Shown here: positions 1-12,354 of the stretch, in pieces
How positions within the stretch are numbered: the stretch's first letter is position 1
Layout: each line of letters opens with the position of its first letter
NCBI RefSeq assembly: GCF_047511655.1
Contig: NC_133396.1
Span: forward strand, 127,791,490 to 127,855,489
DNA length: 64,000 bases
Reading direction: 5' to 3'
From: Castor canadensis
Taxonomy: Eukaryota; Chordata; Mammalia; Rodentia; Castoridae
Translations under genes and position numbers: made by a program
Notes under the pieces: generated by a model
Told to the model about the DNA's origin: nothing
Seen by the model: the letters and a program-made list of their open reading frames with translations, nothing else
Database searches by the model: none

Positions 1-1190
1 GATCCACCCATGGCAGCAAGAGCTCTCTGTCACAGCCCAGTTCACTAGGAACTATTCCTTGGGCAAAGAAACAAGCAAGCAAACGCAAAAAGATCCATAG
101 ACCTCCATCATGATAAAAATGGTTGGTGGAGGTCCTCACTCCACTAGGACATCTAGTGGAGTCATTCCACTAGGAATATCTGTTTTAGAACAGAATGCTA
201 ACCCTTCCATGGATTGGATCTGAAGTAACCATCCTGGCATAAAGCAGCTGGCTGGTTCTCTCAGGGCCTCTGCTAAACCAGTAGCTCAGATTGGTTTCTG
301 CTTTGGAATGTCAAGCATTGAACAATGGCTACAGTCATGGTGATCCATGTTTTTAAGCCCATGCTAAGTCCTCAAGTGGGGCACGAGGATCACTCAGTTC
401 ATAAGCCCACCAAACAAACCCTGACTCACTGGGAGAAAAGACTAATGAGTGTCCAGAGTGGGACATCTGGTCTACCTGAACACAACTAGGAGCTTGCTAG
501 ATATCCACATGGAACACAAATATTCCCATATTTGTGTCCATTCCAAGAGGCCCATTCACAAATGTTTTCCCTAAACTTCCTTGTCACCACTTTGAGTCTT
601 GCCATGGTTTTTTTTTTTTTTTTTTTTTTTGACCATCTGGCCAAACACAAATTAGTGAGAGACTAAAATCGTCAACAAACTACTACTCAAAATACCAACT
701 ACTGGGAGGATTTCTGTTCTCTGCCCTAGGAACACTCCTGAGTAGAGATATAATACTAGAGTCATTTGCCTTGAATGGGTACCAACATATCATGAAGAGT
801 TTGCAAACTAGTGTTTACTATTGTCCTCAGATCCAGGCAGCCATCAGTGCAGAGTTAGGAAGAGGTGGCAGTGAAGGAGTGGGCACTCTCAGAGCTTCAG
901 TGACTTGCTCATAGAATTTACATGAGCCATCAGTACCTGCGTGCCCACGTCTGAGCTCTAGCACTCACGCTTTATTATGGAGCACTGCTGGCAGGCCTGA
1001 ATTTATGGCTAGGTCAGTTGCCATGGGCAGGTTAGGCTCATGTGTGGGCCAGTGTTCTACTGGGGCCAGCCACAAGCCAAAACTATTTCTCAAAAGGAGA
1101 ACAGCGACCTGACAAAGAGGAAAGAGAGGCTCCCAAAGCCTTAAGGCCTTGCCTGGAATTCTCCTACTAAGTTTGCCAAAGGTTCCGCAC
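1..1190. other. Intergenic, no feature identified
   Basis: Contains a T run at 608-631. I find no exon, SINE or named repeat, and the reading frames are short. Confidence 0.6.
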
Positions 1191-1194
1191 CGCC

Positions 1195-1660
1195 CTACAA
1201 AATTGATCTACCAAACCCAAAGAGCTTGGCTTTCAGCCAAGATGGAGTAACAGGCAGGAGTTACTCTCCCATTTAAACAACCAGACAAAAATCTAGGAGA
1301 CAGCTATTTACAACACATGGTATATCCAACAATGAAAGAAAGTTATCCCCGAGTAATGGAAAATAAATAAGGTTATCCTTATGATTGCCCTGCCTCACTG
1401 TTTTACAAGAGCTCCCAGAGCACCAGGAAGGAAGGGAACCCAGATGGAGCCTGGTAGAATCCCTGAATTGAAACAATGCTGAGGAAGCAAAGCAGCTGGA
1501 ATTCACCAGGAAAAGCTCTGCACTGCACAGAGGGAGTGCCCTGGAGAGGTAAAGAGAACTCCCTTAAGTATTCAGCTGAGTACCAATCAGCAAATGCACG
1601 TGAGGAATCTATGTGAGTCTGGAGCAAGAATCACATGAAAGGATGAAAGAGAAGTGCTTG
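1195..1660 (+). mobile_element. Ancient L1 5'-region fragment (probable)
   Basis: Resembles the 5' region of old L1 elements (CAAGATGGAGTAACAGGCAG, then a CCCATTTAAACAAC-type stretch and AAAAATCTAGGA). An L1 ORF2 piece follows in the same orientation after an intervening B1. Confidence 0.45.
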
Positions 1661-1756
1661 ACACTCACACAACTGGAGATGGCGCCTGTTCCTTTAGGCC
1701 TGCCTGGAAAACCAGGTGATTGATGGGGCTTTAGACAAAAGTACATAAAAGGGTCT

Positions 1757-1868
1757 TGCTGCTAGGCATCATGGTACATACCTGTAATCCCAGTACTTGG
1801 GAGGTTGAGGCAGGAAGATCACAAGATCAAAGCCAACCTGGGCTACAGAGTGAGACCTCCCCACAAAA
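1757..1868 (+). mobile_element. B1 SINE
   Basis: A 7SL-like monomer with CCTGTAATCCCAGTACTTGG and a GGGCTACAGAGTGAGACC end. Confidence 0.85.
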
Positions 1869-1884
1869 AGGAAAACACTTCAGA

Positions 1885-2525
1885 AGTTGGCAATACTTAG
1901 CTGAAGACCATGGTCCCTCAACTTTCTCAATTGACATATGAGGCCAAATAGCTATTATATAATTATTCTAAACATGCATGCACTTTATAACAGGCTTCAA
2001 AATACATGAGGCAAAAATGGATACAATTTCAAGGAGAAATGGGCAATTCACAATTATAGTCAGAGATTTTAATACCCTCTCTCAATAATTGATAGAATAG
2101 TAGTCAGGAAATTAGCATGGTCATAGAATATTTGAGCAACACTGTCAGTCATCTTGACCCACTCGACATTTTCAGAACACCCTCTTTAACAGTGATGGAA
2201 TACACATTCTTTTCAAGTCTACATGAAACTTTTATCAAGGGATATCATCTCTTAGACCATAAAATAAAAGCCAATACATTTAAGAGGATTTAAATTATTC
2301 TTAGTATACTCTCGGTGGGAATAAATTAGGAATCAGTAGCAGGAAGTTAACTAGGAAAGCCCTAAATGTTTAGCAGCTAGGTAAACTAAACAACATGTTT
2401 ATAAACAATCCATAGGCCAAAGAAAGGAAAATTGGGAAATGTTTTAAAGTGAATAAAAATAAAAGCATAGCATATCAAAATATGTCAAATGATACTAACA
2501 CAAACGGGAAATTTCTAGAACTAAA
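1885..2525 (+). mobile_element. L1 ORF2 fragment
   Basis: The stretch around GAATACACATTCTTTTCAAG, then AGACCATAAAATAA-type and GGGAATAAATTAGGAATCAG, follows the endonuclease-proximal part of mammalian L1 ORF2. The frame is broken by stops. Confidence 0.7.
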
Positions 2526-2599
2526 TGCCTATTTTAGGAAAGAAGGTTTCAACTCAGTCCTCCAACTTAGTTCTATCACTGCCCTGCTGTAGTGATCTG

Positions 2600-2790
2600 T
2601 TCCTATCCCCCAGTCCTGCCCTCCACAAGGTGGTAAGTACTCTGAGGACTGTCTACATATTCATCCATCCTGAGTCCACAGAACCTAGCACACCTCCTGG
2701 CACTGCTGGCCTCCAGAAATACAACCTGACTAAAGTTCCATCCCAGTGGTCCCCTGTCACGGGAGCTGGGGGTCACCCTCTGGACTTGAG
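2600..2790 (+). mobile_element. Possible L2 fragment
   Basis: Resembles the L2 tail in composition and wording (CTAGCACACCTCCTGGCACT), but is degenerate. Confidence 0.3.
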
Positions 2791-3379
2791 CCTTTGATTC
2801 TATTCCATTTGGAATAAACAAAAATCTGGCCCCCTGACATGGGCCTGGGAGACTGAGAGCTAGAAATGGGCCATTTCTCAAGCCCAGTTCAGGAAGGAAA
2901 GCTTCCCCACCACAGGGATTTGCACTTGCAGTCCCCTTCCCTCAGCTCTTGGTGTGTTTTGGTTTCAGCTCAGATATGCTTAAGAAGGCCTGGATCTAGC
3001 ACACACATGCTTTGGCATGGCCATTGCCCACAACTCCTGCTTCTCCTGTCATCGTCCACATCTTGCCTCCAATGGCCATGCCTCTGCCAGTGGGCACAGT
3101 CTTGATGAAACTGTCAACATTCACTGGTCTCTCGCCTGGTCTCCCCTGGCCAGAGGGAAGGCCCCCTGTCTCAGCACTGTGAATCCTGAACACAGTGTCC
3201 CAAACAACACTGGGGGGCACATGCTTCCTGACCAGATCATCTGTGAGAGCTGCCATAAAGATCTCCAAACAACCCTGCTTCCTCTGCCTGCTTTTATTCT
3301 TTTTCTCTTTCCTCCTCCTCTTTGATCCCATTCTTTCCAGAACTTTCTTTTTGCATTTTCCAGAACCAGTTTCTGTGGC
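2791..3379. other. Intergenic, unassigned
   Basis: GC-moderate sequence with a pyrimidine-rich part near 3290-3330. No exon or repeat is recognised; overlapping short frames occur on both strands and look like chance. Confidence 0.5.
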
Positions 3380-3575
3380 TTGCATTAAAGAAATCAGACG
3401 CTCAGTGTCCCATTCCCAATCATCATCTGCTTCTTTCCTTTATAGCATTTTTCATGATCAAGGTGGTTTTTAAATTTCATTTACATTTATTGTCTTTGTC
3501 TGCCACTAGAATGTAAGCTCCACGTCAGTATGGACTTTTTCTGTCTTGCACCTAGCCTGCCACATAACAGGGATC
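3380..3575 (+). mobile_element. L2 3' end
   Basis: Contains CCACTAGAATGTAAGCTCCA, the hallmark of the LINE2 3' end, followed by a degraded tail. Confidence 0.6.
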
Positions 3576-4159
3576 CCAGAAGAAGGCCAGTCCACGCTGT
3601 GGCCTGTATCTGACCATGAAGTCTCCCTGCTCTGAACACATGTGGAAAGGAGAAAGAAGGGGAACCAGTGACCGAGGGCCCACCTTTCCCAGAAGAACCA
3701 ACTCAAGCTTTGGATTCCAACAACAGATTCCAAGACCAAGTCTCTGCTCCCCTCCCCCTTTGATCCCTACCAATCCTGCATAAATCTCAAGTCGTGTCTT
3801 GTAAATCTTTAATTACAAGAAAATTGCAACCCAACCAGTGAGCACGCGAACAGTGTTGATAAATATTTAAAACTGCTACAGCAGCAGATCTGAAGGGATT
3901 AAGAAAAGATATATTGGAGTGACAGTTATTAAACACTAAATCCCAGTAAACGTTACACAGCAGATAAATAATGCAAACTCCTGACAACCACGCTGTGGCT
4001 GACAAGACAAGGGAGACATCGGCTCGGGGACATGGTGTCAGGGGAGATAGTGACCTCACAGTCTGTGGCAGGGAGATTGGAGGAGATGGGGCAGCCAGTG
4101 GTTTAATTCCTTTTCCCCTGGAGGCATATCCTGCTTCACAGCACTGTGATCTCCTTGGA

Positions 4160-4243
4160 AGAGGGGTGGATGGTGGAAGGAAGCAAGGGAGGAGGGAGGG
4201 ATGGAGGGAAGGAAGGAAGGAAAGAAGGAAGGAAGGAAGGAAA
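4160..4243 (+). repeat. Purine-rich (GGAA/GGGA) low-complexity tract
   Basis: A run of GGAAGGAA with GGGA variants. Confidence 0.9.
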
Positions 4244-4899
4244 GTTCCAGAATGAGTGGATTTGAAGGGCTCTAGAAGCTGGACGCTCTTTTGGGGATGT
4301 CTGTCAGCTGCCCCAGCCCTGTCTCTTCCTGGGTCTCTGGAATCGGCCCATTTGGATTTCCACCCTCACAGAGCCCTATGGAAGGAAGAAACAGCATTTC
4401 ACCACTCTTTCCTTCACTTTCACTCCTTCAATTCTTACCCATTCATCAATTCACCATTCACTGATTCCCCACTTATGAATTAACTGACTCATTCATATCC
4501 TCACTACGTTATGCATTTAGCCAATTATTCATGCATGCACTAACTTACTTATTAGTTGTTCACTGGTCAAACATTTAATGAACACTTCTTACAGCGGAGA
4601 GATACAGAGCTAAGCAAGACCAGACCTTATCCTTAAGATCTGAAAGCCCAGGAGGAAGTAGAGATCAAGATCTGAGAGCCTATGAGGCAACAAGGACCAG
4701 AGGATAAATATTACCATATAGTAGTTTCTTGGCATTTGCAAATGCCATATTTGCAATTTGAGTATTCAATAAACACCACAGAGCTCTGTAACTGTCAGGG
4801 CTCTGTATCTGCATCGTTGGTAAGATACACGTCTGAATTACACATGCACCAAGGCTGGTGTGTGGAAGTAAGGGAGTCACTTGATAAAGTCTGGTGGAA

Positions 4900-5110
4900 T
4901 CAGGGAGGAAATGCTTGGGTGCTAGTTATATGCCAGGCAATTTGCTGAATTAACTCATTTGCTGTCGCAACTAGCCCCCCAGCCCATTTAAAAAATTAGG
5001 ACATTGGAGATCAGCTCATCCAAAGTCACAACAGCAATGACAGAATAAAATTAGAACTAGGGACTGAGTCCAAAGCCAAGGCACCGTCTGCTTCATTCAA
5101 CTGCTTCCTG
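4900..5110 (-). mobile_element. MIR-like SINE fragment
   Basis: Follows the MIR pattern from the ATATGCCAGGCAATTTGCTG stretch through a TCACAACAGC-type site to GGACTGAGTCCAAAGCC. Confidence 0.45.
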
Positions 5111-5154
5111 GAGGCCCCAGCTATCTACTTGTCTACAGTGAAGATGACAAGGTT

Positions 5155-5400
5155 ATTTTGTTTATTTGCTGGAGGTATAATTTACATTCAGTAAAATGAA
5201 CAGGCTTTAAGTGTACAATAAGCATTCAATAAGCTTAGACAAACGTATACCAGTTTCTAAATCAGGGTATGGAATATTCCCATCAGCCCAGAAAGGTCCC
5301 CACTAGAATCCACCACTGTTCTAATTCCTTTTCGTTCTTATCACCATAGATTCATTTGGCCAGGTTTTGAACTCATATAAATGGACTTAATATCTAAATG
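5155..5400 (+). mobile_element. Possible ancient L1 fragment
   Basis: The wording GGTATAATTTACATTCAGTA and AAGTGTACAATAAGCATTCA resembles a common old L1 segment. Diverged. Confidence 0.35.
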
Positions 5401-5405
5401 GCTTT

Positions 5406-5508
5406 TTTGTTTTGTTTTGTTGGGTTTGGTACTAGGGATTTAGCCCTGGCCCTTAAGCATGCTAGGCAAGTGCCTAAGTAACACTTCAGCTACTCCCCCA
5501 GCCCCTAA
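5406..5508 (-). mobile_element. ID SINE
   Basis: The reverse complement gives GGGGCTGGGGGAGTAGCTGA with a tRNA-Ala-like A/B-box body, and an oligo-A tail at the left. Confidence 0.8.
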
Positions 5509-6838
5509 ATGGCTTCTTTCCCTTGATGTAATAAGGCAAGGTTTCAAACAGAGTTAAAGGCAATCCCTCAGAAATATCTAAACACAGTGAAGTGACTGAT
5601 CACCAAGTTCTGGTTCAGTTCTGGCTGAGCTATAGGAAAGATTAGATTGGTTGGCACTGTCCCTGCCACACGAATCCCAACCATCTGTGAGGTGGATGTT
5701 AACCACAGGCATCAGGGGTTGGCCCCCAGGGCTGGAAGACATCTGACCTTCCAAAGGCCTGAAGGGTCATCTCTTCTCAGGTTGTAACAGGCACAGTTGG
5801 CCCACACCAGCCATCTACTCTCCTGTCACTCCAGCAATAAGAAAGGCTCATTCCCACTAGCCTCTAGATGTCTCTGGCTGTCCTGTACTTGTTTCATCAC
5901 ACCTTCCTTATGTCTTCAGGAAGAAGAATCTAAATTATTTCAGGAGGCCCATCTTCTTCCTCAAAGTCCAGGGCACCATCTTGGTTCAGGTTTTCTAGGA
6001 GCTTGCCAGCCTCTGAGGTGGATACTGTTTCTCTCAGGGTTTTCTGGCTTCACATCAGCTTCTCCGTGAGTCAGCACCCATCTCTGCCAAGCCCCACCTT
6101 CCCTGTTGTTGTGGCCCACAATATCCCTATTTCCTGTGCAAAGAAGAGTCCCCAAAGAGCAGGGGCAACCGAAATGCTCTGATTCACAAAATGAACATGC
6201 TAGCTCAGAAAAACAGCTCTATTGGTTGAAGGTAGGACATCCAGATGTTCTCCAGGGAGCAGGATAATATTCTCCAAGGCTCCTCAATTATATTTTTACC
6301 ATCTGGAAAAATTACTACTATATAGCAACAGTTCCTAACACAGGGTATCTGGGGAACGCTGTGGGAATTCCCTAAGTGTCTACAACAATGTGGACCCCTG
6401 CTGTGGCCTGGTGTGGCAGATGCAGGAAGGAGAGCAATGACCTCAGGGACTTCAAAGCACTCTGAACACTTCCCCTAAAAAAGCTGTAACTGAACTAGAG
6501 CTGCTGGGGTGACTGATTGAATCTCTTTAATTGATGTTCTAGACATCTCAGAAGTAATTATCTGCAGCTCAGGCTGTCTCTTCCCCAGGTGGCTCAATAC
6601 TAATGTGCCCTGTGGCATCTTTCCAACACATCCCTCGTAAAGGACTCAGGCTTTGTCCCACCAATTACCTGCCTCATGCCTCTTCTCCCCAGAAGGAAGG
6701 AGGGGTTGAGGCAGAATAGATATCCCTGCTCCAGAGTACATCTGTCAGTCAGTCAACAACCATTAAGGTGCCCTTCAGAGGCAAGTCCTAACTTCATGTA
6801 CTCTGATCTTTAGCCATCTGCTCTCTTGTACTATTTCC

Positions 6839-6841
<3 letters not shown>
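5509..6841. other. Intergenic, unassigned
   Basis: No gene, SINE or named repeat recognised. Short frames only. Confidence 0.55.

Positions 6842-6871
<30 letters not shown>
6842..6871 (+). repeat. (TC)n microsatellite
   Basis: About 15 uninterrupted CT units. Confidence 0.95.
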
Positions 6872-6875
<4 letters not shown>

Positions 6876-6929
6876 GTGCATCTACTCATTCAACAAAGAT
6901 GAACTGCATCTGAGAAGCAACTCAGGGTA

Positions 6930-7090
6930 TAAAGAGCACTGACTTTGGAACCAGATTGTCAAGTTTGAGCCCCAGCTCCCCCTACTTACGAGTTCTGTGA
7001 CCTCAGATACCTTGTCTGTAAACTGGCATAATCAAATATTCCTACAGTCACTGCAGAGGACAGATGTTAAATATGAAAGCCACTTAAGAG
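6930..7090 (+). mobile_element. MIR SINE
   Basis: Shows the MIR core order: GACTTTGGAACCAGATTGTC, then AGTTCTGTGACCTCAG and CTTGTCTGTAAACTGG. Confidence 0.65.
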
Positions 7091-7124
7091 GGTTTCTGGC
7101 ACACGCTGCTGTACATGTTTTGTT

Positions 7125-7235
7125 TATTTCTGTTGTTTTGTTTTGTGGTGCTGGGGATTGAACTCAGGGTCTTTCACTCGCTAAGCAAGGGTTCTACCAC
7201 TTGGGTTCTACCACTTGAGTCATGCTCCCAGCCCT
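7125..7235 (-). mobile_element. ID SINE with a small internal duplication
   Basis: A tRNA-like ID body in reverse. The phrase GGTTCTACCACTTG occurs twice in direct succession (about 7188-7216), a local slippage duplication. Confidence 0.8.
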
Positions 7236-7242
7236 GCAGACT

Positions 7243-7460
7243 CTTTTTTTGTTTCTGTTTGTTTTGCGTTTGAACTCAGGGCCTCACGCTTGCTGGGCAG
7301 GCGCTCTACCACTTGAGCAATTCCACCAGTCCTTTTTGGTGTCGGGTTTTTTCGAGCTAGGGTCTTGAACTATTTGCCTGGGCTGGCTTTGAACCGCCAT
7401 CCTCCTGATCTCTGCTTCCTGAGTAGCCAGGATTACAGGCATAAGCCACTGGCACCTGGC
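7243..7460 (-). mobile_element. B1+ID composite SINE
   Basis: In reverse orientation: an ID part (GTTTGAACTCAGGGCCTCAC) joined to a B1 part ending GCCACTGGCACCTGGC. It abuts the preceding ID SINE. Confidence 0.85.
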
Positions 7461-7924
7461 TTTATTCATAAATTAGTAATCATCACCATGTATAAATCAT
7501 GATGCTAGATTCTAGAGACAGAACAGTGACCAGCAAAGAAATTCCACCTGTTCTTGAGTAACTTAAGTCTTGAAAGTCACCTGGGGACTGGGGTAAGTGG
7601 AAAAGTAGAAGTACAGAGGCTGGGCAAGCGATAACGGGATAGAGCACCTGAGCTGTACCAAGTGCTCGGGAAGTGATGCTGCGTTGAGCTCCACAGGACC
7701 AGTGGGAAAGGCTGGGGAAGAAAGGCACAACAGGTATAGCCTGAGGTGGCAAGGGGCTTGACCTCTGGAACTGAGAGGACATTTTCAATGGGATTTGCAT
7801 ATCAGGAAGGCAGGAGAGAAAGCAGTGTGGGGGGGTCAGGATTCAGAAGACCACAGGTGAAAGCAGGCACGACACACGACACCAAAGGCACCATCCATGG
7901 AAGAAAGGACCAGAACCGGCAGGA

Positions 7925-8940
7925 TGGACTTCATTAAAATTAGAAACTTCTGCTCTACAAAAGATACTGCCAAGAGGCTGAGGAGACAAGCCACAAACTG
8001 GAAGAAAATTCGTTTGCAAAAGACATTTCTGATAAAGGACTAGCATTCAAATATACAAAGAATACTAAAACTCGGCTAGAAAAAAACAAATAACTTGGTT
8101 TAAAAAGTGGGCCAAAGACCTTAACAGATACCTCATCAAAGATTTGAAGATGGCAAATAAGCATATCAAAAGCTGTTCCACATCATATGTCATTGGGGAA
8201 ATGTAAATTAAAATGATAATGACAGACCACTGTGAACCTATGGGAATGTCAGAACCTTGACACCACCAAATGCTGGAGAGGATGTGGAGCAAAAGGAACG
8301 CTCATTCACTCCTGGTGGGAATGCAACATGGTACAGCCATTTTGGAAGACAGTTTTAGAGTTTCCTACAAAACTAAACATACTTTCACCATCTAATGCTT
8401 GCACCCCTGGTGTTTACCCAAAAAACTGAAAACTTAAGTCCAAATAAAAACCTTCACGCCAATATTTTTAGCAGCTTTATTCATAATTGCTAAAACTTGA
8501 AAGCAACAAAGGTGTCCTTCTTTAGGTGGATAGACAAACTGTGGCACAACCAGACAAAAGAATATTACTCAGCACTAAAAAGAAATAAGTTATCAAGTCA
8601 TGAAGAGACATGGAAGAAAAATGCAAATTACTAAGGAAAGAAACCAACCTGAAAAGCCAACATACAGTGTACTTCCAAATATCTGACATTCCAGAAAAGG
8701 CAAAACTATGGAGACAATGAAAAGATCTGATGTAAACCGTGCACTCTGGGTGATAGCAAAGTATCAGTGTAGGCTCATCAAATGGACCACTGTGGTAGAG
8801 GGTGGTAGCAAAAAAAGCGCACTCCTCCTGGTGGGAGGAGGCTCTGGGTATAGGAGCAGTGGGGAGGTAAGACCCCCAGTGCCTTCCTCAATTTTGCTCA
8901 GACCTTAAGCCTACTCTAAAAAATAAAGTCTGAAAAAGTC
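7925..8940 (+). mobile_element. L1M-type LINE, ORF2 3' end and 3'UTR
   Basis: The ORF2 end is recognisable (AATGCTGGAGAGGATGTGGA, GGTGGGAATGCAACATGGTA) and is followed by the L1MA/MB-type 3'UTR ending TCTAAAAAATAAAGTCTGAA. Coding capacity is lost. Confidence 0.85.
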
Positions 8941-9920
8941 CACCAAGGCAGCAGCAGTGAGGAGGAAAGAGACAAGCTACAGATATGATGAGAGATGGAG
9001 GGTGGAGTTTGATGAACAGGCAAACTGAGTCCTATTTGGCTCCAGTCCCTGGAGCTCTGTTGCTGTCTCACTGAGGGTCTGCTGGAGGCCTGGGAGACGG
9101 AGGAGCTTATCTCTGCCTTACACACACTGAGTTGGGGCACCTGTGAAATGCCCAGGTGGGGCAGTATAACAGGTGATTAATCCATGACTGTAAAGTTCAG
9201 AGAAGTTTTGTGGAGAGCCTGGGGTGGTAGGTGTCCCCAGTGTCCATTCTTAACTAAGCCTCTCTTGTAGCTCCAGCATCCTAGAGACTCCCAACCCCAG
9301 GGCAGATGGATTCCTATCAGGTTTTGCCATATTGTTTTACCAGATGCTTTGGGAACCACTCCTCTGCTCAGCCAGAAATATCCTAAGGATGGCCATGTTC
9401 TGTTTGCCTCTCTGTGCCCAGCACTTGGCATGGAGCCTGGCACATTGCACTGCAAGGTGCAGAGCAGGCACCAAATGAGCTCTTGCCCTGCACCAGACAC
9501 GAGGCTTGAGTGATAATGCTACTGTTAAATTCATCTCACAGATGGTCACACTGGTAATTGAGACCTTCATCTTCAGGCGTCTGGGTTTCTAGAGGAAACT
9601 TCACTGAAAGACTACATGGTGGCAGAAATCTGGTGCCAGCTCCTGGTCTGGACAGGGGCAGCTCAGAAGCAGCATTGTCCCTGCTCTGTCTCTGTTGAGC
9701 AATAGGTGGCCTTAGAGGGTTGATTCAGAGTTTCCCTGGGAGTGAATAATGATAAATACCTTTTTTTCCCCTCTGTTCCACTGAGTGACATCTGCCACTC
9801 AGGCAGTACCAGGACAAGGATGCAATCGAGGGTTTTCTCTGAGCCAGTTATCAGCTACCAAATCCTGGCCCCGCTGCATAACCTTATTGCAATAATATGT
9901 GTGCAGCTTTTACAATATTC
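8941..9920. other. Intergenic, unassigned
   Basis: No exon or named repeat recognised. A MIR-like phrase (GCACTTGGCATGGAGCCTGG) at about 9421-9440 is too short to call. Confidence 0.5.
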
Positions 9921-10038
9921 TTTTTTTTTTTTTGAGACTGGGGTCTCGTTATGTAGCCCATGCTGGCCTCAGACTTGCACTTCCCCTTCCTCAGCCTCCC
10001 AAGTGCTGGCATTACAGACATGCACCACCACACCAGAC
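9921..10038 (-). mobile_element. B1 SINE
   Basis: Oligo-T, then GAGACTGGGGTCTCGTTATG through CAAGTGCTGGCATTACAGAC, a B1 in reverse. Confidence 0.88.
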
Positions 10039-10247
10039 TAACTGTTGAAAGCACTTTCCTATTAAGTATCTTTTTAGGTGCTGTGCAGAAGGCAGTTATC
10101 ACTCTCCTTTTTGAGGAAGAAACTGAGGCACAGAGAGATGTGGCTTGTTCTAAAGATCCTGTGAGCTGGAAAGACTTTTAGAATCGAGATCTTGCCTTTC
10201 ATGGGAGTTTGAGGAACGGCCCTGTACTTTTTCCCATTGCCCATTGG

Positions 10248-10502
10248 CTCAGGGCCTCCATGGGTGGAAAGGTCTCTGCCCCAGGGACTGGGTCTCAGCT
10301 CAGGGCCTCCATGGGTGGAAAGGTCTCTGCCCCAGGGACTGGGTCTCAGCTCAGGGCCTCCATGGGTGGAAAGGTCTCTGCCCCAGGGACTGGGTATCAG
10401 CTCAGGGCCTCCATGGGTGGAAAGGTCTCTGTCCCAGGGACTGGGTCTCAGCTCAGGGCCTCCATGGGTGGAAAGGTCTCTGCCCCAGGGACTGGGTATC
10501 AG
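10248..10502 (+). repeat. 51-bp minisatellite, five copies
   Basis: Five head-to-tail 51-bp units start at 10248, 10299, 10350, 10401 and 10452. They are nearly identical: units 3 and 5 end GGGTATCAG instead of GGGTCTCAG, and unit 4 has CTCTGTCCCAG. Because 51 is divisible by 3, all three plus-strand frames stay open across the array, producing repetitive 87-132 residue frames. I read these as a by-product and not a gene. Confidence 0.95.
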
Positions 10503-11433
10503 AATGATGCCAATCGTGAGCCCACCTGCTCCCTTCTGGGAGGCAGAGGCTGAACTCCCAGCACTCCAGGTAGTAAAAGGGCAGCCCAGGGCTCCTTTGC
10601 CTCAGTGGCTCCACACTCCAAGGCCAGGTTTATGAAGGAAAACCACAGTTATTTGACACATAAAACATCTTTATAGACTTGCAAACACAAGACTCTGAAG
10701 TTGGCTCTCTAGGTTGGCAGCTTACTCTGCTTGAGTAAGCTGTGTCAGTCACGGAGAAAATGCCCTCCCACCCTAAAGGAACTCCTCAACCCCTAAAGCC
10801 TGGGTGACAAAGCAGTTGTCACCACCAAGTCTGTGAGTCTAGGCTGAGCTGGGGGGGGGGCTCCAGTTGAGACAGACAGTCCCTGGTCTCTCAGTGTCCA
10901 GTTTGGATATCTGTACAGTTGTGCATGTGTGCACTGGATAAACCTCCTTCAGATGCATGGGTTTCTAGGGGGTCCCTGGAGGATCAGTTGTCCAGGGACC
11001 CATTTCCTGGAAACAGCACATCTGCATGGTAATTACAGCAAGACTTCCAGAACCATGTGCTCTTCTCCCCCCCAACAGCCACACTGATTGGATCAGCCAT
11101 GCACACAGTCCAACTAATCTGGGCCAATCAGAGTCTTTCCCTGAGAATTTGGATTTAGAACCAAGAGATTCTAGTGCAGTCTGACTTTCTCATAAAAAGA
11201 AGGGATGTAAGATTCAGACATGTTAGTGGTGGCTCTTTCTTCCATTTAAGCAAGCATACAAACCAGTCTGCAGCAAAAGAAAAGAATGAGTCAGACCTGC
11301 AAAGAGGAGGCCCAGTTGCACCCATGCCCCTGAGTTCACAACATTCTTAAGATTCTTCTAACAGTCTTCTAAGTATTTTTGCTTAGAGTTGGTTTCTATT
11401 ACTTGCAACCAACAAAGAATTAACCCAATGTGA
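10503..11433. other. Intergenic, unassigned, with a perfect 11-bp hairpin
   Basis: Contains the inverted repeat 10970-10980/10991-11001 and a run of ten G near 10852-10861. A segment about 11080-11160 resembles a common old mammalian repeat (GGGCCAATCAGAGTC) that I cannot name. Confidence 0.5.
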
Positions 11434-11664
11434 CTCAGTTGTTCTCAACCAGGGTGGTTCTGTCTCTCAGGAGACATTTGGCAATGTATAGAGATATTTT
11501 TGGAGACATTATCATGACTGAGGGAAGAGGCTGCTACTGTCACCTAGCAGGTAGGCAGGGATGCTGACACACATCCCATGATGCACAGGATAGCCCTCAA
11601 CACCTAAGAACCATTCAGTCCAAAATGTCAAGAACGTCAAGGGTGTTGTGGTCAACAACCCTGG
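11434..11664. mobile_element. MER5A-like hAT DNA transposon fossil
   Basis: Begins CAGTTGTTCTCAACCAGGGT, continues GGAGACATTTGGCAATGTAT and ATGCACAGGATAGCCC, and ends near AACAACCCTGG. It matches the MER5A pattern from end to end. Non-coding. Confidence 0.8.
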
Positions 11665-11884
11665 TGCGACTTAATGCACTTTGTGTGTCTAAGGCAGACA
11701 CACCATCATGTCTCGCTTCTCCAATCAGCAAAGATTCTTTTTTCTGGAATGATAACACACTGGTGGTGAGCATTCTCATACCTTAAATTGCAGGAGCCAA
11801 GTCAACTGCAGTGCACCTCTCTGAGATTCACGCCTAGATCAGGAATTTCCTCTGTAGAAATTATTTCTGGTAGAAAATCTTAAG

Positions 11885-12290
11885 CTTCAGATATACACAA
11901 AGATTTATGCAGAGGATGTTCCTTGCAGCTTTATTTATACTGATGAAAATGGAAAGAACTGAAATAACCAACCAGTGAGTATCAGTTACATAAATTATGA
12001 TACATTCATAGCATAGCACAATACATGTAGCACTTAAATTCATGTTTGTGGAGATTATTTAATAAGATAGGGAAATGCTCATTATGATAACTGGAAAAAC
12101 AATGTAAAATTTTTGAAATATGTATATAAATCACAGAAAAAAAAGGCTGCAGAGAAATATACTTAAAATGTTAACCATGGCTAGCTCTCAGAAGCAGAAT
12201 CACAGCTAGTTTTTGCTTTCCTATTTTTAAAATATATTTTCCATGATGAACATATATTACTTATTAAATTAGGAAAATTTAACACTAAAA
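11885..12290 (+). mobile_element. Ancient L1 3' region
   Basis: Resembles the L1ME/MC end: CCTTGCAGCTTTATTTATAC, TACATAAATTATGATACATT, then CATGATGAACATATATTACT. Confidence 0.6.
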
Positions 12291-12354
12291 AGGAACCCTG
12301 ATGTTAGCCTTAAAGACAGCTTAGATTTATTGATTCATCCAAAAATAAACAAAC

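Noticed and set aside
2996..3385. 129-codon minus-strand frame with a basic Lys/Arg-rich stretch
   Set aside because: The basic stretch is the complement of a pyrimidine-rich tract, and competing frames overlap on the other strand.
10209..10635. Overlapping frames of 87, 114 and 132 codons on the plus strand
   Set aside because: All three are produced by a 51-bp tandem repeat whose unit length is divisible by three; there is no other coding sign.
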